Below are positions 52,726 to 61,936 of a stretch of DNA of 64,000 nucleotides, piece by piece. The first letter of the stretch is position 1; the number at the start of each line of letters is the position of its first letter. The stretch is taken from contig NZ_JAAFZH010000001.1 of the NCBI RefSeq assembly GCF_010435915.1, forward strand, positions 620,001 to 684,000, read 5' to 3'. This DNA is from Spirosoma terrae (GTDB lineage Bacteria; Bacteroidota; Bacteroidia; Cytophagales; Spirosomataceae). Both the position numbers and the translations under genes were made by a program. The notes under the pieces are model-generated. The model did no database searches. It was given only the letters and a program-made list of their open reading frames with translations, and had not been told where the DNA came from.

Positions 52726-53559
52726 TTACTTCGCTTCCATGACAACCCGAAAGCCAACATCCCAGCCGTTGCCCGGACCGGCAGCGTGAGTCATGTACGT
52801 AGCATTTTTTACATCGCCCACAAACGACGCTCCTTTCAATACATGCTGGCTACCGGATCGGGGAGGAGTTGGGTCTGCAAAAATTTTTTCGTTGTATACA
52901 TCCTGGACCCACTCCCAAACGTTACCCAGTGTATCATACAAGCCCCAGGCATTGGGTGTTTTCTGGCCAACCGGGGCCGTTGTCATAGAGCCCATCTGCG
53001 CTGATGCCCAGATCGCTTTCCAGGAAATATCGTCGTCGGCACCAGCACGAGCGGCATATTCCCACTCAAATTCGGTTGGTAGCCGATATCGATGTGTTTT
53101 ATCCAGGGCGTTTAGCTTCACCAGAAATTTCTGAACGTCCTGCCACGAAACCTGCTCAACCGGATGTTGATCAGCGTTATCTTTTACTACGTTTCCTTGA
53201 AAGGCAGACGGATTCGTACCCATAACCTGCTTCCATTGCGCCTGCGTTACTTCAAATTTGCCGATGTAATAAGGTTTACGAATGGTAACTGTAAACCCAT
53301 TTTTAGCATCCTGTTTAACTAGCTCCTCGGCTCGATGGTAATCGTTGCTAGTCCATGCTAAACCAGCTGTTTTTTGGGTAGTGTCGTCTGGTTTAGGCGG
53401 TTTTGGGTAAGGTGGCTGAAACCGGCCAACCATCATACTACTTGGTTTAATGAATACGAACTCCATGCCGATTGCATTCGTAAACGTAGTGGGTTGTGCA
53501 AACACACCTACTACGTTTATAAGGAGTAAAACAGGCAGGAGCAGTTCTCTGACATTCAT
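52726..53559 (-). CDS. FGE/SUMF1-fold protein without catalytic cysteines
   Basis: This 277-residue protein has a signal peptide (VGVFAQ). The formylglycine-generating-enzyme fold is clear: KFEVTQAQWKQVMG, HPVEQVSWQDVQKF, YRLPTEFEWEYAARAG, LYDTLGNVWEWVQD and a final GFRVV. True FGEs use a cysteine pair in the RGGSWxCxxxxC region; here it reads LKGASFVGDVKNAT, and the whole protein contains no cysteine. It is therefore unlikely to make formylglycine and may be a binding protein or a different enzyme. It lies 21 bases upstream of the DUF1080 gene and 25 bases after the dehydrogenase gene. Confidence 0.85.
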   Translation of the reverse strand: MNVRELLLPVLLLINVVGVFAQPTTFTNAIGMEFVFIKPSSMMVGRFQPPYPKPPKPDDTTQKTAGLAWTSNDYHRAEELVKQDAKNGFTVTIRKPYYIGKFEVTQAQWKQVMGTNPSAFQGNVVKDNADQHPVEQVSWQDVQKFLVKLNALDKTHRYRLPTEFEWEYAARAGADDDISWKAIWASAQMGSMTTAPVGQKTPNAWGLYDTLGNVWEWVQDVYNEKIFADPTPPRSGSQHVLKGASFVGDVKNATYMTHAAGPGNGWDVGFRVVMEAK

Positions 53560-53584
53560 AGGACATTCCGATTTATGCTACGTA

Positions 53585-55894
53585 TCAACGGGGCTTATTC
53601 CAATTGGTACGTTCAGCACGGCCGAGCTTGAAAATTTCCAGTTCCTGCTGCGTCATGCCGCCCGGAATCACCGGCGTATTGGCCCGAACGTCGGCCACTT
53701 CTTTAGGCGTAACAACCGACGCATGATTGCCCAATTCGCCACTGTTTCGGATATAACTCAATACTGACGCGATCCATTTGTCGTCATTGCTGCCCATGGC
53801 GGGCATCATGTCCGTATAGGTTTTTCCGTCGACAGGTCCTTTCATGCCATTCAATAGGAGCTGAATAACCAGCGTTTTGTCGCCCCGGACGCGTGGTGAG
53901 CCAACTAGTGGAGGAGCAGGCATTTGTGAGCTGCCAGCTACGTTTATGCCTTTCCCGTCGGGACCATGACACGTAGCACAGAGTTGTTTGAAAATAGTAG
54001 CTCCGTTGGTGACCAGAGCCCGGTCGGCCGGACTTAGATTGCGGGTGCGTTCACGCTCGGCTTCCAGCATTTTCTGTGATTCGGTGAACGTAGTAAACGA
54101 GAACTGCATCAGCTCGTTCTTGGGGTTGTTCGCCAGCAGTGTTTTGACTAACTCCGTGGTACGGTTTGTTTTATGGCTACGTAGCGACAGGGCTAGTTGA
54201 ACTCGGACGTCCGAACTGGGATCGTTCATGAGGGCTGCCAGTTTTTCAGTAACTTCCGAATCCTTTTTCTTCAGATAAACTTCGCTAATCCAGACAGCGG
54301 CTTTGCGTACCTGAGCATCTGAATCCGTAAAGGCTTTGAAAAGAGTTGGTTTATCGATGGCGTTCAAACCTTCCAGCGTCCAGAGGGCATGAATTCGGGC
54401 TAAGGGACCGGGGGCTTTCGCTAAGGAGGCTTGTTGGCCCGTTGCAATCTGTTTTAAAGCTGGCACGATAGACTGATCGTTACGTATCACGAGCAATAAC
54501 TGAGCGTTGTCGCGCCACCAGCCGTTCGGGTGATCGAGATAGGTAAGGAGCTGTTTACTGGATTCGTTGAGCATGTTGGGCTTCTGGTTGTCGCGCTTGA
54601 AGTCGTCATGAACAACGCGGTAGATACGGCCCATTCCCCGATTTTTATACAATCCTTTCTCCTGAATGATTTTCCCTAAGTATGAACCCGGCTTTGTCCA
54701 TTCGCTCTCCTGAATGATGCCGTGGTACATATCAACGATGTAAAAGCAGCCATCTGGCCCCGTGTACGTATTGATAGGCCGGAAGTTCATATCGGCTGAT
54801 GCCAGCCAATCTTTTTCTTTGTAGGCATCTTCAATGTAAATCTTGCCATCGCGGTTAATCACTTTGCCCCGCTTGATGATCCGTCCAACGGGCTCGGGAA
54901 TGAAATAATCCCCCTGCATATCTACTGGTAATCGGTCGCCCCTAAAAATAGACTGCCCGCAACCTGCCGTGAATTTGTTGAGTGTGTTATCTTCTTTGCG
55001 CAGGGCTTCCCGGCCACCCTGGGCATCGACGGTGCCAATAATGGGCCAGGGTTTCGTGAAATCGTCGGAGTACTGATCGGCAAAATTTAAGGCCCCATAA
55101 GCCGGGTTCTGCTGAATTTGTACGGCGGGCAGACCGGGCCCAGCTTCGGAATAAAACAAACGGCCATAGTTGTCGGTAGTCATGCCCCATTGACCAATCA
55201 TGTTATCGACCAACGTATCGGCAATGAGTTTTCCATTACGGTATTTGTACCGAAGATTGTCGCGGCTGGGGTAGATCCAGTTATCAATATTCCAGAGGAA
55301 ACCGCCGTTCTGGTGTTCCAGATTTCGGGAGTCCAATACGTCGTTGCGGAAGACGATCTTTTTCTCGTCGGCCTTGCCGTCGCCGTTCGTATCCCGGTAA
55401 CTCCAGATGTGCTGGACATTCGTAATACCTACCAGTAATTGATCGCCAACGGGTAGAATGGTACGGGGTAAAACAAGGCTATCCACAAAAACGGTTGACT
55501 TGTCCATTTTGCCATCGCCGTCCGTATCTTCCAATAGTTTGATACGGCTGGTTGGCTCGTATTCACCGGTACCATTGGCGTCTTTCATATACGTATTCAT
55601 CTCCGCTACGTACATCCGTCCGTTACCATCCCAGGCAATGGCTACGGGCTCCTGAATCATGGGTTCGCTGGCCACCAGCTCCACATGATAACCCGGCGGC
55701 AGCTGCATTTTTTTGATACTCGCTTCGGGCGATAAAGGCTCAACGGGCGGGTTCGTATCCTGAACGGCACGCGCAAAATTGCCATCAGCAGAACCTTGGG
55801 AAGACTGGCTGCAACTGGCTACCAAAAAGGAAGCTGAAAGGAAGCACAGGGGTAATAGCGAATGTTTCAGCGTTGTTGTTACGTAGGGTTTCAT
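53585..55894 (-). CDS. PVC-type dehydrogenase lipoprotein with HEAT repeats and cytochrome c domain
   Basis: This 769-residue lipoprotein (VASC, C28) starts with a six-bladed propeller of the membrane-bound dehydrogenase type (VAIAWDGNGRMYVAEMNTY, DTDGDGKMD, MYHGIIQES; about 60-420). HEAT-like repeats follow (about 455-600), then a cytochrome c domain with LCATCHGPDGKG and a methionine ligand in MPAMG (about 635-730). The plan suggests oxidation of a sugar or alcohol with electrons passed to the haem. The cofactor of the propeller is not evident. It probably sits on the periplasmic face of a membrane. It is second in a four-gene reverse-strand cluster. Confidence 0.85.
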   Translation of the reverse strand: MKPYVTTTLKHSLLPLCFLSASFLVASCSQSSQGSADGNFARAVQDTNPPVEPLSPEASIKKMQLPPGYHVELVASEPMIQEPVAIAWDGNGRMYVAEMNTYMKDANGTGEYEPTSRIKLLEDTDGDGKMDKSTVFVDSLVLPRTILPVGDQLLVGITNVQHIWSYRDTNGDGKADEKKIVFRNDVLDSRNLEHQNGGFLWNIDNWIYPSRDNLRYKYRNGKLIADTLVDNMIGQWGMTTDNYGRLFYSEAGPGLPAVQIQQNPAYGALNFADQYSDDFTKPWPIIGTVDAQGGREALRKEDNTLNKFTAGCGQSIFRGDRLPVDMQGDYFIPEPVGRIIKRGKVINRDGKIYIEDAYKEKDWLASADMNFRPINTYTGPDGCFYIVDMYHGIIQESEWTKPGSYLGKIIQEKGLYKNRGMGRIYRVVHDDFKRDNQKPNMLNESSKQLLTYLDHPNGWWRDNAQLLLVIRNDQSIVPALKQIATGQQASLAKAPGPLARIHALWTLEGLNAIDKPTLFKAFTDSDAQVRKAAVWISEVYLKKKDSEVTEKLAALMNDPSSDVRVQLALSLRSHKTNRTTELVKTLLANNPKNELMQFSFTTFTESQKMLEAERERTRNLSPADRALVTNGATIFKQLCATCHGPDGKGINVAGSSQMPAPPLVGSPRVRGDKTLVIQLLLNGMKGPVDGKTYTDMMPAMGSNDDKWIASVLSYIRNSGELGNHASVVTPKEVADVRANTPVIPGGMTQQELEIFKLGRAERTNWNKPR

Positions 55895-55954
55895 TGTTTT
55901 ATGCTTACGACTGGTAACGATGACGTAGCGGAAAAATAGAGGCAGGTTTACTGT

Positions 55955-56767
55955 TTAAGGGTTTTCTTGTGTCCATACTGGTACGTCCTGGTCAATGGCC
56001 TGACGTACTTTGTTTACAATATCATCCACACTATCGTCGGCACTAAAGGTGAGCGGAGGTTTGAATTTAACGGTCAACAAGGTGTTCCGCTTCTTAAAAC
56101 GAAGTCCCTTTTTGTCGAAGGCCCGACGAAATCCATTAATAACAATTGGGACAACAATCGGATCAATATTTTTAATCAGATGACCTGTGCCTTTACGAAC
56201 GGGGGCATATGGTTTGGTTGTACCCTGCGGAAAGCTAACCACCCATCCATGCGCTAAGGCGCTGGCTATTTTATCATTAGCCGTAGTATCTACTGATCGT
56301 TGTACTTCCCGACCATCGGCCCGCCAGGAACGCTCTATCGTTATAGCCCCTCCCGCTGCAAAAGCACGCGGGACAAATCCTTTTTTCATGGTTTCGGAAG
56401 CCGCTACGTAGTACTGACGGGCACGTGGCCCAAACAGATAAACAGGCGGTAATAGTGTATTCTTAAAGCCCCATTTTACAGCGCAAAAGATGTGGAAAAA
56501 GGCAATAACGTCGGCGAAATAGGTTTGGTGGTTCGATAAAAACAGGACGTTGTTGATGGGCAGATTCTCGAGATGCTCCGTCCCTTCTATCTCAATTCTG
56601 TTCACAACTGTATAACGAGCATACGTAAGCCAGCCAACAATGCTGATGAGCATACGCCTAACCAGAAGCGAGTTCCCGAATGGGTCTCGTTCGAAGATGC
56701 CGAGCACATCGAGAGGCATTAGAAATTTAGGCAGATAGCTAAATTTTGTTGGCTTAATATAGTTCAT
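55955..56767 (-). CDS. PlsC-type lysophospholipid acyltransferase
   Basis: This 270-residue protein has an N-terminal hydrophobic stretch (about 38-52) and the acyltransferase block FLSNHQTYFADVIAF. The catalytic motif here is H-x5-D, one residue longer than the usual H-x4-D of PlsC. SFPQGTTKPYAPVRKGTGHL stands in place of the usual FPEGTRS block. It probably adds the second acyl chain in phospholipid synthesis or makes an aminolipid. It lies 60 bases upstream of the dehydrogenase gene, though a shared function is not obvious. Confidence 0.8.
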   Translation of the reverse strand: MNYIKPTKFSYLPKFLMPLDVLGIFERDPFGNSLLVRRMLISIVGWLTYARYTVVNRIEIEGTEHLENLPINNVLFLSNHQTYFADVIAFFHIFCAVKWGFKNTLLPPVYLFGPRARQYYVAASETMKKGFVPRAFAAGGAITIERSWRADGREVQRSVDTTANDKIASALAHGWVVSFPQGTTKPYAPVRKGTGHLIKNIDPIVVPIVINGFRRAFDKKGLRFKKRNTLLTVKFKPPLTFSADDSVDDIVNKVRQAIDQDVPVWTQENP

Positions 56768-56893
56768 TGTTGGTTAAGAAGTGTAGCTAGTAGCCGAATG
56801 TGCCTTCAATTGAGCTTTGCTACAAGAATTCCAGTGTAGTAAAGCTACTAGACTGCTACAATGTTTTCAAGAAAAAATCCAACATTGTCCTGT

Positions 56894-56931
56894 AAAGAAA
56901 ACGCCCGAACAAGTTGTATGCAAGTTCGGGC
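56894..56931 (-). terminator. Terminator of DUF3050 gene
   Basis: GCCCGAAC (56903-56910) pairs with GTTCGGGC (56924-56931) and on the reverse strand is followed by GTTTTCTTT. The loop is 13 nt. It lies 33 bases after the stop codon. Confidence 0.75.
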
Positions 56932-56963
56932 AGAGAAAAGGAAATAAATTATTCGGTATTTTT

Positions 56964-57746
56964 TTAAACCGATTCTGATAAGGACATCTGGCCATAAACA
57001 CTATCCCACAAAGCTATTCGTGCCTGTAGGGCCGCTTCGACGGCAAGGGTTGCTTCTTGCCATTTCTGGCTGTCAGATCCGCACAGTTCGGCGGTCATGG
57101 CTTTGGCCAGATGAGAGTGATGGTCGCCGTCTACTTCAATATGGCGCTCCAGGTAATACGTAAAGAGATTGAGCTTTTCTGGCGATTGATCACGCAGTTG
57201 CCGGACCAGCGCAATAAACATATCTGGAATCAGATCTTCCCGTCCATACGTAAAGACCGCAGCAATTTCGTGTAAGCGACCTTTGCTGATCAGCTCGAAG
57301 GTGAAATTGATGAATTGGCGGCTTCCTTCCGGGATGTTTATCGTAGCTAGGGCTTCATCCAATTGACGGCCGGAAGCTAGTTCGGCAATAAGGGTTTCCA
57401 TCTGGCTGGTATTAGCACCGGCCTGCTCCATCGCTTTAAGATACAGCTCAAAATGGCTCAACCGATTTCCATCAGGATCAACATCACTTTCTTCGCCAAC
57501 AACAATTTCATTGATGAGGTACCTGGTTTCTGAGTTGCCAACTGGTATCCAGGGAACGTCTACGCAGGTCAGATTTCGCTGAAGGGCTTTCAGTAGAGAC
57601 ATAAAATCCCAGACCGCCCAGATATGCGATTCCTGAAAGGTTCGTAAATCATCTAACGTCTTTACCGCTGTGTAGAGCGGATGGTCTGTAAGTTGCTGTC
57701 GAAGTGGTTCAACGCGGGTTGATAAAAAATTTAGTTGCTCATTCAT
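56964..57746 (-). CDS. DUF3050 protein (haem-oxygenase-like fold)
   Basis: This 260-residue, mostly helical protein matches DUF3050 throughout: [53 protein letters not shown] and [15 protein letters not shown]. Conserved histidine and glutamate residues (in [19 protein letters not shown] and [10 protein letters not shown]) are placed as in haem-oxygenase-like diiron proteins, so a metal-dependent oxidase role is possible but unproven. There is no signal peptide. It is divergent from an outer-membrane barrel gene and has its own terminator. Confidence 0.82.
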   Translation of the reverse strand: MNEQLNFLSTRVEPLRQQLTDHPLYTAVKTLDDLRTFQESHIWAVWDFMSLLKALQRNLTCVDVPWIPVGNSETRYLINEIVVGEESDVDPDGNRLSHFELYLKAMEQAGANTSQMETLIAELASGRQLDEALATINIPEGSRQFINFTFELISKGRLHEIAAVFTYGREDLIPDMFIALVRQLRDQSPEKLNLFTYYLERHIEVDGDHHSHLAKAMTAELCGSDSQKWQEATLAVEAALQARIALWDSVYGQMSLSESV

Positions 57747-57917
57747 AGTGAGTTGAAAAATAATTTGACTTTGCCATTAATCTTTTTGGCAGATGTTACG
57801 TCCAATAAACGATTGACACGTACTACTTCACGATTTATACAATTGACTGCCTATTGCCGACGCTCTACTCATTACTTTTTAGTGTCCTATTTTCATAGTC
57901 AATTTTCCCGTCATACA

Positions 57918-58616
57918 ATGAAACGATTTGTGCTTGCCAGTGCTGTTGCACTCATACTATGCGTGTTTTCAAGTCAAACATCATACGCTCAGATTCAGGT
58001 AGGAGTTCGGGGTGGTGCTAACTGGGCATTCGCTTCCAAACCTGATTTCCTTGGTAGTTTAACCCCAACTCTACATCCGTCTCCCGGCCCAACAGGCGCT
58101 ATTTTTCTGGATATTCCATTAAATGAGCGGGTTTCATTCCGGCCTGAAATCGCTTATGTACAAAAAGGTTTCGTCGTGAAAGAGGGAATGGATCTTAATT
58201 TAGGTGGATTTACGTTACCGCTGGGTGCCCGGATTGCCTATCAATCCCAAAACCTTGAAATTCCATTGTTGTTTAAAGTTAACATGACCGATGGACCTGT
58301 TCAGCCTTATCTGATTGCTGGTCCGGCTGTAGGCTACGCAATGGATGGGCGTGTTCGGACCCGAGCTACGGCCCTGATATCCACAAAACCTATCGATGTA
58401 GATGTTAATTATGGGGATATGCTCAATCGCTGGGACATAAGTGCTGTTGGTGGACTGGGTGTGTCGATGGATGCTGGCGTTGGGAAATTATTTGTAGAGG
58501 GGCGCTATACGCATGGGTTCTCACGCCAGGTGCAAGTGCCAGTTGTAAACATTAATGCCCGTAACCGGGGTGTTGCCGTATCCGTTGGCTACTCATTCCC
58601 AATCGGTGGCTACTAG
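57918..58616 (+). CDS. Outer-membrane beta-barrel protein (PorT-like family)
   Basis: ATG at 57918 gives 232 residues with a signal peptide (SYAQ). The mature part shows the usual eight-strand pattern, with GVRGGANWAF at the first strand, FRPEIAYVQKGF in the second, and a C-terminal strand GVAVSVGYSFPIGGY. It resembles the outer-membrane beta-barrel group that includes PorT and many Bacteroidota paralogues. The precise role is unknown. It faces RluA across a bidirectional terminator. Confidence 0.8.
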   Translation: MKRFVLASAVALILCVFSSQTSYAQIQVGVRGGANWAFASKPDFLGSLTPTLHPSPGPTGAIFLDIPLNERVSFRPEIAYVQKGFVVKEGMDLNLGGFTLPLGARIAYQSQNLEIPLLFKVNMTDGPVQPYLIAGPAVGYAMDGRVRTRATALISTKPIDVDVNYGDMLNRWDISAVGGLGVSMDAGVGKLFVEGRYTHGFSRQVQVPVVNINARNRGVAVSVGYSFPIGGY

Positions 58617-58678
58617 TAACCATCCTGCCTTCGCTACACTACGTATTGTATCATTTTGTTGAATCAACCTGAATTAGT

Positions 58679-58710
58679 AAAGGCGGGGCCAGTTGGCCCC
58701 GCCTTTCTTT
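58679..58710. terminator. Bidirectional terminator between barrel gene and rluA-type gene
   Basis: AAAGGCGGGGCC (58679-58690) and GGCCCCGCCTTT (58695-58706) form a perfect 12-bp stem with a 4-nt loop AGTT, followed by CTTT. Confidence 0.88.
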
Positions 58711-58729
58711 ATAGGCTGTTAAATTGGAT

Positions 58730-59461
58730 TTATTCGAAAATGAAGTCCATATTCTTGTCTTTGTAATCCTCGTCGTCCAACTCCAGAAACTCTTCCCAGA
58801 ACGGGTCGTTGGGTAAGCCAGCCTTACACATAAGCGGCTCTTTTTTAACCGGATGAATGAAGTACAACCGACGGGCGTGAAGATAGATTTTCTTGTCGGG
58901 AACCGCCCGGTCGTAACCGTATTTTACATCGCCACGAATGGGGCAACCCATGTGCGCCAACTGCGAACGAATCTGGTGCGGACGGCCCGTAACTGGATTG
59001 ACTTCGAGCAGATAATGTTCATTGATACGTCCTAGAACTCGGTAAGAAAGCTCTGCTTTCTGCGAACCCGGCACTTCGTAATCGTAGACAGTTACCTGAT
59101 TTTTCTGCTCATCTTTCACGAGCCAGTTTACCAGCTTGTCGGCGTTTTTAGGTGGTTTCTGACGCACAACAGCCCAGTAGGTTTTCTGTACCTGACGTTT
59201 GCGGAAAATCTCGTTCATTCGCTCAAGCGCCTTGGAGGTACGAGCAAAAACAACAAGTCCACTAACCGGCCGGTCGAGCCGATGAACCAGGCCTAAAAAG
59301 ACCTCACCGGGTTTGTTGTACTTCTCTTTTATATAACTTTTGAGCACGTCGAGCAACGTAACGTCGCCGGTTCGGTCGCCCTGAACCAGAATGCCTGGCT
59401 CTTTATTGACAATCAGCAGGTGATTATCTTCGTATATGACTTGAAATGGTTTTCTCTTCAT
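58730..59461 (-). CDS. RluA-family pseudouridine synthase
   Basis: ATG at 59461 gives 243 residues starting MKRKPFQVIYEDN; an ATG 11 codons upstream is less likely. The catalytic aspartate lies in the RluA motif VHRLDRPVSGLVVFA, and GRPHQIRSQLAHMGCPI marks the C-terminal part. No S4 domain precedes the catalytic domain. It converts uridines in rRNA or tRNA to pseudouridine; the position modified cannot be read. It follows panB after 94 bases. Confidence 0.9.
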   Translation of the reverse strand: MKRKPFQVIYEDNHLLIVNKEPGILVQGDRTGDVTLLDVLKSYIKEKYNKPGEVFLGLVHRLDRPVSGLVVFARTSKALERMNEIFRKRQVQKTYWAVVRQKPPKNADKLVNWLVKDEQKNQVTVYDYEVPGSQKAELSYRVLGRINEHYLLEVNPVTGRPHQIRSQLAHMGCPIRGDVKYGYDRAVPDKKIYLHARRLYFIHPVKKEPLMCKAGLPNDPFWEEFLELDDEDYKDKNMDFIFE

Positions 59462-59555
59462 GGTATAAGCTGAACAGCCAATGTGGCTAAACACTTGTAT
59501 GTATCCGCCCGGTTATGGCTGCTAGTACGCTAGCCCGGCCTGGCTATCTATTAAC

Positions 59556-60374
59556 TCAATAAGCTTCTTTCTCGTTCGGGAAGTCGTTGGCTTTCACATC
59601 ATCTACGTAATGAGCAATGGCTTCTGTCATTACCGTGTGCAGGTCGGCATAGCGACGCAGGAACCGGGGTTTAAACTCATTATTGATGCCGAGCAGGTCG
59701 TGGAAAACCAGAATCTGCCCATCGGCGTCGGGCCCAGCGCCAATACCAATTGTTGGAATATGCAGGCTTTGGGAAACGGTTTTGGTTAGAGTCGCTGGAA
59801 TTTTTTCCAGTACGACGCCAAAACAACCAATGTCCTGAAGCATGCGGGCGTCCTCGACGAGTTTTTGCGCTTCAGCCTCTTCTTTGGCCCGAACGGCATA
59901 GGTTCCAAACTTATAGATCGACTGAGGAGTAAGCCCCAGATGGCCCATAACTGGAACGCCAGCGCTTAAAATACGGACGATAGAATCCCGAATTTCCTGA
60001 CCCCCTTCCATCTTTACGGCATGGGCACCCGATTCTTTCATGATTCGAATGGCCGACCGTAAGGCTTCCGATGAGTTCCCCTGATAGGATCCGAACGGGA
60101 GGTCAACAACAACCAGTGCCCGCTTGACGCCACGAACTACCGAGCTGGCATGGTAAATCATCTGATCGAGTGTAATGGGCAGGGTCGTTTCATGGCCAGC
60201 CATCACGTTCGACGCTGAATCACCCACCAGAATCAATTCAACTCCCGCTTTGTCAACCACCCGGGCCATCGAATAGTCGTAGGCGGTAAGAGCGGTAATT
60301 TTCTCACCTTTATTTTTTAACTCCTGAATGGTATGCGTCGTAACGCGTTTGATATCGGGATTATGAACAGACAT
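59556..60374 (-). CDS. panB: 3-methyl-2-oxobutanoate hydroxymethyltransferase
   Basis: ATG at 60374 gives 272 residues, the normal length. Conserved segments are [53 protein letters not shown] and [10 protein letters not shown]. These provide the metal ligands and substrate contacts of PanB, which makes ketopantoate from 2-oxoisovalerate for pantothenate and coenzyme A. The frame goes on for 40 codons upstream but through the promoter region. Confidence 0.95.
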   Translation of the reverse strand: MSVHNPDIKRVTTHTIQELKNKGEKITALTAYDYSMARVVDKAGVELILVGDSASNVMAGHETTLPITLDQMIYHASSVVRGVKRALVVVDLPFGSYQGNSSEALRSAIRIMKESGAHAVKMEGGQEIRDSIVRILSAGVPVMGHLGLTPQSIYKFGTYAVRAKEEAEAQKLVEDARMLQDIGCFGVVLEKIPATLTKTVSQSLHIPTIGIGAGPDADGQILVFHDLLGINNEFKPRFLRRYADLHTVMTEAIAHYVDDVKANDFPNEKEAY

Positions 60375-60417
60375 TTTAGTGCCGATTGACGGTTCTGGGT
60401 ACACTGGTAAATGGCTG

Positions 60418-60425
60418 CAAAGGTA
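60418..60425 (-). promoter_or_regulatory. Candidate -7 element for panB
   Basis: On the reverse strand this reads TACCTTTG, an exact TAnnTTTG match, 44 bases before the panB ATG. It lies in the upstream frame extension, supporting the shorter gene. Confidence 0.45.
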
Positions 60426-60494
60426 ACGCTTTTTACGGATAGGGGGTATGTTAACAGACCTGTGGAATAATCGACCCCATACGCCTGCCATCAC

Positions 60495-61916
60495 TCAATG
60501 AGGTTGTAGCCATGACTCCGGATTGAGCTTCGTGAATTCTTTCCAGATTTGGAATTGAATTTCAGAGACGCCGTTTTTATCGGTTGCTACCGTTCCAATG
60601 GCATCGCGTGCCTTTACTTTCTGGCCCACGCGAACCGAAACATTCTTTAGTTTGGCATAAACGGTAAAATAGTCGCCATGTTGAATCGCTACTACGTTGT
60701 TCATACCCGGCATATTGGCTACGTCCTGAACAATGCCATCGTACACTGCCCGAACCCCCTCACCAGCGTTTGTCTGAATATCAACCCCCTGGTTTTCAAC
60801 GTATATGCCTTTTAGGACAGGGTGAGGTTTACGGCCAAAATGATCGGAAATAAAGCCTTTGGAAACGGGCCAGGGCAATCGCGAACGAGAAGCGGTGAAG
60901 GACGATGCCAGTGCCGTTTCTTCGGTGTTGAGATTGTTGTTACGTCGTTCGTCGGGCTTTTTGGCGGTTACTTCCGGCTCATCCGGGCGTTCAACAGTTG
61001 CTACGTCGGCAGGGGCCGGTTTTTCGCCGGCCTTTTCGGCGGCTACAATCGCTTCTTCGGCCCGCTTCCGTTCGGCGGCTTTACGGGCCGCTTCGAGTTT
61101 GGCCAAACGCTCCCGCTCGGCGCGTTCTCTTGCTTCGCGTTCAGCGCGCTCTTTAGCTTCGCGCAAGACAAGACGCTTAATCATCGATTCCAACTGCCCA
61201 ACAGCCCGTCGGCTAACGGCTAATTCATTTCGGAGTTCAATCTCCTTTGCACTAAGCGCCTTAACAACCTCATCTTTTTCCTCTTTTAACGTTTCCAGTT
61301 TTTTGCCTTCCTGGACTTTCGCTGCTATGGTTCCCTGCTGCTCTTTCCGTTTCCGCTGAGTTGCCTGCTGTTTACCCTGGAGCATCGATTGGATGTTATT
61401 CATCTGGCGGACCTGGCTCTGGCGGGCGTCGGAGTATTGGCGCAGGTACCGATAGCGGGCAACGAGCTGATTGAAGTTATCGGAGGCAAATAGAAAGCCT
61501 AATGGATTCACCTGCTGACGGCGTTTATCGGCCGCATAGATCATAGAACCGTATTCGTCCTTCAGTTTATCCAGGTCGCGGGTTAATCGGGTGCTGGCCT
61601 GACGAAGTTCTGCGATCTCTGATTCAGTCAGTTTCAGGTCTTTATTGAGCAGATTGATCTGTTGCGATTGGGTATTAATCTGCTGATTCAAGGCTTTTAA
61701 CTGGCCAAGGCTGACTTGTTTTTCAGACGTAGTCTGAGTCAGGATTGTCCGGATTTGCCCCATTTTTTCCAGATTCTGTTTTTTTTCCTTTTCCAGCGTC
61801 TGACGATTCCGTTGCGTTTGTTGCGCCAATCCGGCTAAGGATGTAAGCCATAAGCTTAGTAATAAACCCAGGCTTATTTGGACAGGAACAGAACTAGAAA
61901 ACGCGATACGTTGCAT
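60495..61916 (-). CDS. EnvC-like protein: coiled coil plus degenerate M23 (LytM) domain
   Basis: This 473-residue protein has a signal peptide (GLAQ), long coiled-coil regions (about 35-125 and 185-290, the latter rich in Arg, Ala and Glu) and a C-terminal LytM domain (about 365-473). Active LytM proteins have zinc ligands in HxxxD and HxH. Here the positions read NQGVDIQ, VYAKLK and IQFQIW, so the ligands are lost. The same is true of EnvC and NlpD, which activate cell-wall amidases during division instead of cutting the wall themselves. An activator role is inferred. It lies downstream of the TPR and DUF4292 genes. Confidence 0.88.
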   Translation of the reverse strand: MQRIAFSSSVPVQISLGLLLSLWLTSLAGLAQQTQRNRQTLEKEKKQNLEKMGQIRTILTQTTSEKQVSLGQLKALNQQINTQSQQINLLNKDLKLTESEIAELRQASTRLTRDLDKLKDEYGSMIYAADKRRQQVNPLGFLFASDNFNQLVARYRYLRQYSDARQSQVRQMNNIQSMLQGKQQATQRKRKEQQGTIAAKVQEGKKLETLKEEKDEVVKALSAKEIELRNELAVSRRAVGQLESMIKRLVLREAKERAEREARERAERERLAKLEAARKAAERKRAEEAIVAAEKAGEKPAPADVATVERPDEPEVTAKKPDERRNNNLNTEETALASSFTASRSRLPWPVSKGFISDHFGRKPHPVLKGIYVENQGVDIQTNAGEGVRAVYDGIVQDVANMPGMNNVVAIQHGDYFTVYAKLKNVSVRVGQKVKARDAIGTVATDKNGVSEIQFQIWKEFTKLNPESWLQPH

Positions 61917-61936
61917 ACGGTTAAAAACGAAAGTAC

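Noticed and set aside
60822-61359. Ser/Ala/Arg-rich open frames opposite the EnvC-like gene
   Set aside because: They mirror the coiled-coil codons of the opposite strand.
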